DNA of 21,593 bases from an uncultured Collinsella sp. (GTDB lineage: Bacteria > Actinomycetota > Coriobacteriia > Coriobacteriales > Coriobacteriaceae), in assembly GCA_937958315.1 (NCBI GenBank), contig CALFGH010000111.1:1-21593 (forward strand), written 5' to 3'. The position numbers were made by a program, and so were the translations under genes. Positions within the stretch are counted from its first letter, which is position 1; each line of letters begins with the position of its first letter. The notes under the pieces were generated by a model. It saw only the letters and a list, made by a program, of their open reading frames with translations, was not told the DNA's origin and did not search any database. Positions 14,593-21,053 of the stretch are shown one piece after another.

Positions 14593-14740
14593 GCCGATGG
14601 GACTTTGACTTGCACTTTTGAGTGCCGCACTGTGCCGCTGAGTCTCGTTTTGTACGTGAGTCACGGCAAAGCCGCCAGCGACGGCGGTGGGTAAAAACGA
14701 TCATCGAGTCTCCGTTCCCGCGTTGGGACGGAGACTTTTT
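14593..14740. repeat. Dispersed repeat B, copy 2
   Basis: Close copy of 1130-1279, including the terminator at its end. Repeat A is absent here, so B moves or is kept independently of A. Confidence 0.8.
14707..14740 (+). terminator. Intrinsic terminator
   Basis: 9-bp arms AGTCTCCGT (14707-14715) and ACGGAGACT (14728-14736), then five T. The loop keeps the TTCCC...GGGA pairing seen in the copy at 1242-1276. Confidence 0.8.
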
Positions 14741-14896
14741 CTTTGTCGTTTCACTCACTTTTACCTGCGATTATTTTCATTTAGGAGCTTGCGTGCTATT
14801 CAGGAGTGAAAAGACCCGACAGTGGTCTGATATTGAATGCTCCACGCCCCCCAGCGTAGGGCAAGAGTAGCCTTTACAAACCCTCTCGATATTAAG

Positions 14897-14935
14897 TTGA
14901 CAGCTGAATATAGCTGTTTACCTCGGGGTTATAAT
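14897..14935 (+). promoter_or_regulatory. Promoter region of the unknown gene pair with an operator-like inverted repeat
   Basis: TATAAT at 14930-14935 is a perfect -10 box. A TTGACA at 14897-14902 is 27 bp away, too far for a normal pair, and it overlaps an inverted repeat ACAGCT (14900-14905) / AGCTGT (14912-14917) located where an activator or repressor would act. Transcription from this -10 would start near 14942 and give a leader of about 30 nt. Confidence 0.5.
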
Positions 14936-14971
14936 CGTCTCAACCATATATTTCCTCTAGATAGGTTGCCC

Positions 14972-15622
14972 ATGATGTTCAACACCGCCGAATCGCTTCT
15001 TATTGTCGAGGCCGGAAACACCGGCAAGTTCTCCAAGCTTCTCTACAACATGATTGGAAAGAACGATGACACAGAGGCTGGTCCGACCGGCCCCGTCGAC
15101 GGCAGCGTCGATGCCTCCATCTTCAACGAGGACCAGTTCGCTCAGACCGCCATCTCGTCGAGTCAGAAGGTCGTCTTCATCGGCTGGCCGGAAGGCACCG
15201 GAGACTACATCGATGCGATTCGGCTCGACAACCCCGAAGCCATCGACGAGGAAGGCGTCTACATCGGCGTGAGCGGGAACCACGCCTGCATCACGGTGAA
15301 TACCGAGCCGCCTTCCAAGGAGGACTACTGGAAGTTCCTCGAAAGGGCAAGGGAGCATGGCATGGAGTTCGATGATCTTCTCGCGGCCCTGCGCCCCGGA
15401 GAGAAGGCGGCGGAACCCGAAGAAAGCAATGATTCCAATCCCGTGCTTGGTTTTGCCAAAATGGTAGGCAAGACCATCGGGAGGGCTGCCGCCGATGGCG
15501 CGAACGGCATCAACCAGGCCGTCGTCCTCCATCAGAAGGCGGGCGAGATCCGCGACCAACGCTACCAGTACGCTGTGAAACGCTTCTATCACGAGAAGCT
15601 CAGGAGCTTCGTCGAGGCGTAG
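14972..15622 (+). CDS. Unknown protein, first gene of a two-gene module
   Basis: 216 aa from ATG 14972 (a second ATG follows at 14975); the open frame extends upstream through the promoter and is not used. The protein has an N-terminal segment FNTAESLLIVEAGNTGKFSK, a middle strand-rich part with SSQKVVFIGWPEGTGDYID and EEGVYIGVSGNHACITVN (KVVFIG ... GVxxGVxGNxA), an acidic linker around 150, and a helical end DQRYQYAVKRFYHEKLRSFV. No membrane segment is certain. From memory it resembles proteins encoded directly before relatives of the next gene in other gut bacteria, always without assigned function. The stop is 2 nt before the next ATG, so the two are translated together. It may be a partner, adaptor or immunity-like protein; that is inference. 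Confidence 0.7.
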   Translation: MMFNTAESLLIVEAGNTGKFSKLLYNMIGKNDDTEAGPTGPVDGSVDASIFNEDQFAQTAISSSQKVVFIGWPEGTGDYIDAIRLDNPEAIDEEGVYIGVSGNHACITVNTEPPSKEDYWKFLERAREHGMEFDDLLAALRPGEKAAEPEESNDSNPVLGFAKMVGKTIGRAAADGANGINQAVVLHQKAGEIRDQRYQYAVKRFYHEKLRSFVEA

Positions 15623-15624
15623 GG

Positions 15625-17157
15625 ATGAACGATTTCGACAAGGGGTTCGAGTTCTCCGCGCGCCATGCCGCCGCCGTGCCCGCCGGGATGGATGCTGCGA
15701 GCTGGGTGAACAGCGTGGAGGCCGCCATCGAGGAGCTGTACTCCGCGATGAACTCCTACGACCACTACAAAAACAGCAAGGCGGCGCAGGACTCCCTCAA
15801 GGGATTCCTGGCGGAGGAATGGGCCTTTGGGACGGCGAACGTCGACGCTGCCGTTAAGAGGGTCGACGCCAAGGGCATCAGGCTCGACTCGCACGACCTC
15901 GGGTCTGCGGATGTGGCCTGGGGCGCCGATCAGTACCAGCTCAAGTTCCTGACCGACCCGAAGAACATCGCGCGCAAGCTCGCGACGACGCTTCGCGATT
16001 CGTACAACGGCAGGCCGAAAAGATATGCGGATCTCTCTTTTGACGAGTGGGCCGTCGAGAAGGGCTTCGCGGGCAAAACCCCAGACGACTTGCTCTACGG
16101 CGACATGGGCGGCCTGATCCCGTCGGACAAGCTTGAAGCAGCCAAGCAGTACACGCTGATACGCATCGAGCGCGCGAAAGGCCGCGGCTTGGACGAAGAG
16201 GTGCAGCGCTGGACGAAGGTGCGCGACAACCTGACGGACCGAATCGAGACACCTGAGGGCGTCGAGGGCAGGCCCGCCACGAACGAGGAGATGCGCCGAA
16301 AGGCGATCGACGTCTCGAACAAGAAGAAGCTCGACCCTGCGGACGACGGCATGACCACGTCCCAACTAATCGCTGCGAGCGACATAGTGAAGCAATCGCT
16401 CAAGGCCGGCGGCACAGCCGCCGCCCTGAGCGCCGCCCTGAGCGTTGCCCCCGAGATCTACCGCGCCATCGATTACCTGATCGCGGAAGGAGAAATCGAC
16501 GACGAGCACTTGAAGTCCATCGGGACGGCGGCATGCGCCGGCGCCACCAACGGGTTCGTGTCCGGATCGGCGACCGCGGCAATCACTGCCGCAGCAGCAA
16601 AGGGCGCCTTCGGCGAGACGGTAAAGGCCGCCGCAATGGGATCGAGGGGCGCGAACGTCATCGCATCACTCGTCGTGCTAACCATGGAGGCGTGCCGAAA
16701 CTCCTACCTCGTGGCGTCGGGGAGGATCGAGCCCGTCGAGATGGCGAGCAACATGGGCCAATCCGTGTTCTCAACCGTCATGATGCTCGGCGGAGCCGCT
16801 GTCGCGACCGCCCTGACAGGCGGGGCGACCCTCCCTGTGCTCATTGGATCCTTCGTCGGCGGAGCGGCGGGAAGCATGGCGTTCAAGCCCGTCTCGTCTT
16901 GCGTCATGAAGGTGTGCGTCGATTCCGGCGTCACATTCTTTGGCCTCATCGAGCAAGACTACGAGGTTCCCAAGCACCTGCTTTCGATGCTCGGCATCAA
17001 AGGGGCGAGCATTAAAACGGCAAGGGTAAAGACAGCCGCCGTTTCGACGGCGCCCCGACTCTCTGCGCCATCCGTGAAAACGGCGTGCCTGCACACCGCA
17101 GACGTCGTCTTCTTTGAGCGAGGGCTCGTCGGCGTCAACAAGGTTGCATATTCGTAG
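15625..17157 (+). CDS. Unknown protein: PD-(D/E)XK-like N-terminus, Gly/Ala-rich membrane-type C-terminus
   Basis: 510 aa. Residues 57-72 (SLKGFLAEEWAFGTAN) look like the first helix of a PD-(D/E)XK nuclease with Glu64/65; SADVAWG supplies Asp96 and QYQLKFL supplies Gln105-x-Lys107, giving an E...D...QxK constellation. A charged helical region follows (about 165-240). Residues 258-425 are strongly enriched in Gly and Ala, with hydrophobic stretches GGTAAALSAALSVAP, GSATAAITAAAAKGAFG, NVIASLVVLTM and GGATLPVLIGSFVGGAAG, resembling glycine-zipper or pore-forming segments. The tail 462-492 has five-residue repeats of the (x)VKTA type, then FFERGLVGVNKVAY. I recall similar proteins with the same ending in many gut bacteria, uncharacterised. 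Context suggests defence or competition; the biochemical role is inferred. Confidence 0.72.
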   Translation: MNDFDKGFEFSARHAAAVPAGMDAASWVNSVEAAIEELYSAMNSYDHYKNSKAAQDSLKGFLAEEWAFGTANVDAAVKRVDAKGIRLDSHDLGSADVAWGADQYQLKFLTDPKNIARKLATTLRDSYNGRPKRYADLSFDEWAVEKGFAGKTPDDLLYGDMGGLIPSDKLEAAKQYTLIRIERAKGRGLDEEVQRWTKVRDNLTDRIETPEGVEGRPATNEEMRRKAIDVSNKKKLDPADDGMTTSQLIAASDIVKQSLKAGGTAAALSAALSVAPEIYRAIDYLIAEGEIDDEHLKSIGTAACAGATNGFVSGSATAAITAAAAKGAFGETVKAAAMGSRGANVIASLVVLTMEACRNSYLVASGRIEPVEMASNMGQSVFSTVMMLGGAAVATALTGGATLPVLIGSFVGGAAGSMAFKPVSSCVMKVCVDSGVTFFGLIEQDYEVPKHLLSMLGIKGASIKTARVKTAAVSTAPRLSAPSVKTACLHTADVVFFERGLVGVNKVAYS

Positions 17158-17175
17158 GGCGATGCCGGTGCGCAT

Positions 17176-17256
17176 GAAGCGACCTGCGGTTTCGCGAATC
17201 AATCGAGCCATTCCTGAACCCGCGAATAAGGGGTTGATTCGCACATCGGACACTTA
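17176..17256 (+). repeat. Short palindromic repeat C, copy 1
   Basis: About 81 bp starting GAAGCGACCTGCGGTTTCGC and matching 18337-18417 in the same orientation. It contains inverted GCGAATCAA / TTGATTCGC arms, so it can fold as a hairpin like a REP element. The two copies bracket the DUF3800 unit. Confidence 0.75.
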
Positions 17257-17282
17257 AGACCTCGCGAACAGAATGCATGCGC

Positions 17283-17535
17283 TACAATGCAAACCAGTTA
17301 GCCTCGGTACGACCGCTGATGCAAGTCGCCGGGGCTCACTTGCCTCAGCAGGCAAGTTGCCCGTACGGAACACGCCGACAATCGGCGGGGGCATGCTGCA
17401 CCTCGGAATCTCCAGTGCCAGAAACCCACTCGCGTTGCGGGAATCCTTGCATAGCCGGCTTAGATCTGGTATAAGAATTTTGGTGGCTGTTTCAGCTACC
17501 TCCAAGTGCCGGGGGCTTATCCCCCGGCTTTTATT
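17283..17535 (+). ncRNA. Candidate structured RNA/leader upstream of DUF3800 gene
   Basis: The stretch holds a row of well-formed hairpins: ACTTGCCT-CAGC-AGGCAAGT (17338-17357), CGCCGA-CAA-TCGGCG (17373-17387), GGTGGCTG-TTT-CAGCTACC (17482-17500) and GCCGGGGG-CTTAT-CCCCCGGC (17508-17528). The last is followed by TTTTATTCT, a complete intrinsic terminator 24 nt before the start codon. A TACAAT box at 17283-17288 could start an RNA of about 240 nt. Conserved RNA motifs upstream of DUF3800 genes have been catalogued (DUF3800-I and following), so this is probably a member or a new relative; I cannot assign which. A second promoter candidate lies inside it. Confidence 0.6.
17447..17475 (+). promoter_or_regulatory. 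Internal promoter candidate before DUF3800
   Basis: TTGCAT (17447-17452), a 17-bp spacer and TATAAG (17470-17475). Transcription would begin at about 17482, exactly at the 5' arm of the GGTGGCTG hairpin, giving a short two-hairpin leader that ends in the terminator. It is an alternative to one long RNA from 17290. Confidence 0.5.
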
Positions 17536-17536
17536 C
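17508..17536 (+). terminator. Intrinsic terminator/attenuator directly before DUF3800 start
   Basis: 8-bp all-paired stem GCCGGGGG / CCCCCGGC with loop CTTAT and a following TTTTATTCT. It ends 17 nt before the TTG start, so the gene can be expressed only by read-through or anti-termination. Confidence 0.8.
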
Positions 17537-17552
17537 TATCCAGGGGCATATA

Positions 17553-18230
17553 TTGGCGCGAGACCTGAGCATATTCGTCGACGAGAGCGGCGATCGGGGC
17601 GGAAAGGCCCGGTACTACCTTTTGACCCTCGTGCTCCACGACCAGTCGGAGGGCATTGCCGACAAGGTCTCTCGATACGAGCAGTCCCTCGCCAGCTCCG
17701 ACCTCCCGAACATACCGTTCCATTCTGAGCCGCTGCTGAACGGCCACGGGCCGTACGAGGGGATCGACCTGCGGGCGCGCAAGAAGATGCTGTACTCGTT
17801 CAACGTTCTGGTTCAGCGCCTTCCCGTCTCCTATAGAACGTTCGTCTACCGCAGAAGCGAGTTCGAGGATCTGGCGAAGCTCACCTCGCGCATGAAGCGC
17901 GATATTTCGGGCCTTTTGTTTGATCGCTTAGAATTCTTTCAAAGCTTCGACGAGGTGAAGGTCTATTACGACAACGGCCAGGACATCGTGAAGCAGGCGC
18001 TCGACCAGTCGATCGGCTTCGTGCTTTCCAAAGGGGTCGTCGAGCGGCGCAAGACTTCGATGACCGACTACCGTCTCGAGCAAGCAGCGGACTACCTCTG
18101 CACCATCGAGCTTGCGGCGGTCAAGTACGCGGCGAAGGAAGACGGCGAGACTTACAACAAGTTCTTCGGCGGCATAGGCACGTTCAAGAAGAACTGGCTC
18201 AAGCAAGCGCGCCGCAAGATGATCAAGTAG
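17553..18230 (+). CDS. DUF3800 protein (RNase H-like fold, predicted nuclease)
   Basis: 225 aa from TTG 17553 with AGGGG 7 nt upstream; no better start exists because the family motif begins at once. LSIFVDESGDRGG (5-17) is the DUF3800 signature with Asp10-Glu11 and Asp14. Further on are YYLLTLVLHD, FHSEPLLNGHGPYEG, a strand-turn KVYYDNGQDIVKQAL, and QAADYLCTIELAAVKY with the late conserved Asp. The family is thought to have an RNase H-like fold and metal-binding acidic residues; its biological role is not settled, and it often occurs near mobile or defence genes and behind structured RNAs. Here it stands alone between two copies of repeat C, directly after a hairpin-rich leader ending in a terminator. 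Confidence 0.88.
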   Translation: MARDLSIFVDESGDRGGKARYYLLTLVLHDQSEGIADKVSRYEQSLASSDLPNIPFHSEPLLNGHGPYEGIDLRARKKMLYSFNVLVQRLPVSYRTFVYRRSEFEDLAKLTSRMKRDISGLLFDRLEFFQSFDEVKVYYDNGQDIVKQALDQSIGFVLSKGVVERRKTSMTDYRLEQAADYLCTIELAAVKYAAKEDGETYNKFFGGIGTFKKNWLKQARRKMIK

Positions 18231-18336
18231 CGGGATGCTGCCAAGGGGGCTTTCCCGCCCCTGTCCTCTGATCTTCCGAATCACCCTTTTCAAGCCACTC
18301 GCTACGAACCCCGGTGGAAACCCGGGATTGATTAAA
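18231..18336. other. Spacer after DUF3800 with weak hairpins
   Basis: Contains AGGGG...CCCCT near 18244-18263 and CCCGG...CCGGG near 18310-18326, short stems without T tracts. They may be transcript ends. No gene seen. Confidence 0.35.
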
Positions 18337-18417
18337 GAAGCGACCTGCGGTTTCGCGAATCAATTGAGTCATTCCCGAAATCGCGAATCAAGGGCCTGAT
18401 TCGCCCAAATTGGGCAC
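18337..18417 (+). repeat. Short palindromic repeat C, copy 2
   Basis: Direct copy of 17176-17256, with the first 28 bases identical (GAAGCGACCT through GCGAATCAA) and the inverted CTGATTCGC arm kept. It ends the DUF3800 unit on the right. Confidence 0.75.
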
Positions 18418-18480
18418 GAATTGGCCCTTAGGCGGTACGACGAGACACGCATCGACAACACTCGGATTGGATTAGTCACT

Positions 18481-18492
18481 GAGCGGGAATAG
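18481..18492 (+). repeat. Junction motif GAGYGGGARTAR, copy 5
   Basis: GAGCGGGAATAG followed by TAATAG. The preceding frame reads NTRIGLVTERE-stop. It is the right border of the accessory chain; a terminator and then ordinary metabolic genes follow. Confidence 0.65.
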
Positions 18493-18613
18493 TAATAGAA
18501 CACTTGTTCTTGTATTTCATACGGTTTCGTACGGTCCGATGGCGACCGATGGGGGCGTTTCGCAACCGCCGCACCTGCAAGCCACATGGTTTCACAATCG
18601 GGTAAAAACTCAG

Positions 18614-18650
18614 AAGGCTCCTCGTGAAAAACGAGGAGCCTTCCTGTTTT
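18614..18650. terminator. Bidirectional intrinsic terminator, 3' of alcohol dehydrogenase
   Basis: 12-bp arms AAGGCTCCTCGT (18614-18625) and ACGAGGAGCCTT (18631-18642), loop GAAAA. TTCCTGTTTT follows on plus and CTGAGTTTTTAC on minus. It can end the minus-strand dehydrogenase transcript and any plus-strand transcript from the DUF3800 side. Confidence 0.8.
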
Positions 18651-18683
18651 CTTCGGCGCGGGCGGATCGGGACCCCCGCCGAT

Positions 18684-19847
18684 CTAGAGGCACTCGGTCA
18701 GAATCTGGAACACCTCGCTGCGCTCCAGTTTCTTGGCGCAGCCGCCGGTGAGCACGCATGTGTTCGCAACCTTGTGCAGCGTCTCGTCGGACGCGTCGGA
18801 GCCCATCTCGGCGAAGCTCGTGGGAAGCCCCATCTCGCCGATGAACGTCTGCAGGCGGTCGATGCCTTCGAGCGCCACCGTAAGGTCGTCTTTGCCCTTG
18901 GCGTCGACGTCCCACACCTCGCTCGCCCAACGGGCGAACTGCGCGGGCGCCTCGGGGGCCAGGTGGCGGTAGAGCGCAGGGTGGATGACCGCGAGGCCCA
19001 TTCCGTGGTTGGTATGGGTGTACGCGCCGTACTGGTGCTGGATCATGTGCGCCTGGAAGTCCGTTGACTTGCCGATCTTGAGCGCGCCGTTCTCGGCCAT
19101 GGCGGAGTCGTATACGAGCTCGCTTCGGGCATCGAGGTTCTGGTCGTCGTCCGCGATAATCCGCATGTTGCGGATGACGTTACGCTGGATGGCGAGGTTG
19201 ATGTCGTCGGTGACGTTGCGCCCGCGCGGGCTTCCGAAATAGCTCTCCATGCAGTGCGAGAGCGTGTCGAACGCGCCGCTCATGAACTGCGCGTGCGGCA
19301 CGGTGAGCGTGAGCGCCGGGTCGAGCGCCGCCCACATGGGCATCGCCCCCAGATAGGCGCCCTTCACGTGCGTCTCCTCGTTGGTGATGACGGCGCCGTT
19401 GTTCTGCTCGGCGCCCGTGCCGGAGAGCGTCCCGATGCAGCCCATGGGGATGAACGAGCTCGGCATCTTGCCGTCGGCGTGCTCGAACGTCTCGATGTCC
19501 TCGTCAAGCATCGCCTGCGCGGAGACCACCTTGCAGCAGTCGAAGACCGACCCGCCGCCGACGGCGAGAATGAAGTCGACCTGCTCCTCGCGTGCGAGCG
19601 CGGCGCCTTCCTGGCACTTCTCGTAGGTCGGATTGGGCATGATTCCGCCGAAGTCCACCACGCGCTTGCCAGCGCTCGTGAGCTTATCGACCACGTGGCC
19701 GTAGACGCCGGTTCGCTTGACCGAACCTCCGCCGTAGGCGAGCATCACTGTCTTGCCCATGGCACCCATCTCGGCGTCGAGTGCCTGGTCCATGACCCCC
19801 TCGCCGAAGTAGTTCCTGACCGGGTAGTCGTACGTGAATGAGTTCAT
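18684..19847 (-). CDS. Iron-containing alcohol dehydrogenase (group III, YqhD/BDH-like)
   Basis: 387 aa from ATG 19847, which has AGGAGG 7 nt upstream; the longer frame to 19922 overlaps the upstream gene. The nucleotide-binding motif GGGS is at 97-100 (ILAVGGGSVFDCCKVV). The metal ligands of the family are all present: Asp194 and His198 in GAFDTLSHCME, His267 in FQAHMIQHQ, and His281 in THTNHGMG. Length and motifs match NAD(P)H-dependent butanol/aldehyde-type dehydrogenases that reduce aldehydes to alcohols to re-oxidise cofactor. It lies 44 bp after the aldo/keto reductase gene in the same direction, so the two probably form an operon for carbonyl reduction or detoxification. It looks like ordinary chromosome, with high GC like the flanking reductases. 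Confidence 0.93.
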   Translation of the reverse strand: MNSFTYDYPVRNYFGEGVMDQALDAEMGAMGKTVMLAYGGGSVKRTGVYGHVVDKLTSAGKRVVDFGGIMPNPTYEKCQEGAALAREEQVDFILAVGGGSVFDCCKVVSAQAMLDEDIETFEHADGKMPSSFIPMGCIGTLSGTGAEQNNGAVITNEETHVKGAYLGAMPMWAALDPALTLTVPHAQFMSGAFDTLSHCMESYFGSPRGRNVTDDINLAIQRNVIRNMRIIADDDQNLDARSELVYDSAMAENGALKIGKSTDFQAHMIQHQYGAYTHTNHGMGLAVIHPALYRHLAPEAPAQFARWASEVWDVDAKGKDDLTVALEGIDRLQTFIGEMGLPTSFAEMGSDASDETLHKVANTCVLTGGCAKKLERSEVFQILTECL

Positions 19848-19891
19848 GGCAATTCCTCCTAGTAAGTTATCAGTGCGGTCTGACCGCTCGT

Positions 19892-20743
19892 CTACACGTT
19901 GCGCACGAGCTCGGACAGCCATTCGATGGTGGCGGGGTCGTGGTGGTCGAAGAACGCGCTGCGCCCGGTGTCGAGCGCGGTGATGGCGACCATCTCGTCG
20001 TCGCCCAGCGCGAAGTCGAAGACGTCGAAGTTCTGCTCCATGCGATCGCGGTGCGTGCTCTTAGGGATGCAGACCACACCGCGCTGCAGCAGCCAGCGCA
20101 ACACGACCTGGGCGACCGTCTTGCCGTGCGCCTCGCCGATGCGAGCGAGGACCTCGTTGCGGAAGAGGTCGTTTCTGCCCTCCGCAAAGGGCGCCCAGCC
20201 CTCCATGGCCACCTCCTTGCCGACCATGTACTCCTGCGCCTCGCACTGCTGGAAGAACACGTTGCACTCGACTTGGTTCACGGCGGGGGAGATGCGGTTG
20301 AACGAGATGAGGTTTGCGAGGTGATCGGGGTAGAAGTTGGCTGTGCCTATGGCGCGGATAACGCCCTGCTCGTAGAGCTCCTCCATGGCGCGCCACGCGC
20401 CGAAGACGTCGCCGAACGGCTGATGGATGAGGTAGAGGTCGACGTAGTCGAGCCCCAGCCGCTTGAGCGACGCGTCGAAGCCGCACTTGGCCCCCTCGTA
20501 GCTCACATCCGACATCCACAGCTTGGTCGTCACGAACACCTCGTCGCGCGGCAGGTCGCTCGCACGAATGGCGGCCCCGACCGCCTCTTCGTTGCCGTAG
20601 CTCGCGGCCGTGTCGAGCAGCCGGTAGCCGACCGAGAGCGCGTCCTCCACGGCGCGCTGGCATTCCGCGGCGTCCGGGATCTGGTACACGCCGAAGCCGA
20701 GCTGCGGCATCCTGACGCCGTTGTTCAAGGTGATGTAGTCCAT
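19892..20743 (-). CDS. Aldo/keto reductase
   Basis: 283 aa from ATG 20743, with AAGGAAGG before it. The AKR catalytic tetrad is visible: Asp44 and Tyr49 (LLDTAASYGNE), Lys74 (VTTKLW) and His107 (LIHQPF). The N-terminus LNNGVRMPQLGFGVYQI and the cofactor segment near the end (IPKSTHRDRMEQNFDVFDF, NADPH-binding Lys-Ser-x-x-x-x-Arg) match the 2,5-diketo-D-gluconate reductase-like AKR5 group. It reduces aldehydes or ketones with NADPH in a TIM barrel. It is followed 44 bp later by the iron alcohol dehydrogenase, and a second reductase of the same type lies upstream, suggesting tandem duplication and divergence. The physiological substrate cannot be told from sequence. Confidence 0.93.
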   Translation of the reverse strand: MDYITLNNGVRMPQLGFGVYQIPDAAECQRAVEDALSVGYRLLDTAASYGNEEAVGAAIRASDLPRDEVFVTTKLWMSDVSYEGAKCGFDASLKRLGLDYVDLYLIHQPFGDVFGAWRAMEELYEQGVIRAIGTANFYPDHLANLISFNRISPAVNQVECNVFFQQCEAQEYMVGKEVAMEGWAPFAEGRNDLFRNEVLARIGEAHGKTVAQVVLRWLLQRGVVCIPKSTHRDRMEQNFDVFDFALGDDEMVAITALDTGRSAFFDHHDPATIEWLSELVRNV

Positions 20744-20823
20744 GGTGCCTTCCTTTCTCGCAACTTGACGTATCCACCATACGAGGGGCGCCGCGCCGGC
20801 GGAAGTTTCCGTTGGTGAGGGTT

Positions 20824-21042
20824 CTATAACGCTGGGGTGCGCACGGGGCTATAACCCGCGGGTTCTAGCGTCACCTCAAAGAGATCGGCGCCGAGCTCGT
20901 CGGCGATGGCCTGAGCTACGACAGCGGTGTGACCCTGTGCCGAGTAGTAGGCCACGAGGACGTTGCCGTCTGCAGCGGGCGCTGCGGCGGGCTCGTCCTC
21001 GACAGCCGACTGGTCCTCGGCGGCGGCTTGGTTGGTCCGTTA
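20824..21042 (-). pseudogene. Flavodoxin fragment between two aldo/keto reductases
   Basis: A minus-strand frame of about 70 codons ends at 20824 and includes DGNVLVAYYSAQGHTAVVAQ, then ELGADLFEVTLEPAGYSP. This is the first strand, phosphate-binding loop (S-x-x-G-x-T-like) and first helix of a Flavodoxin_4-type domain, preceded by an Ala/Pro/Glu-rich linker. It has no start codon, and the remaining two thirds of the domain are missing. It begins just after the stop of the partial reductase, so it may be the remains of an electron-transfer gene or fusion in the same operon. Confidence 0.6.
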
Positions 21043-21053
21043 TCGTCTGAGCG

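Noticed and set aside
19838..20818. 326-aa plus-strand frame
   Set aside because: Antisense to the aldo/keto reductase with an intact catalytic tetrad.
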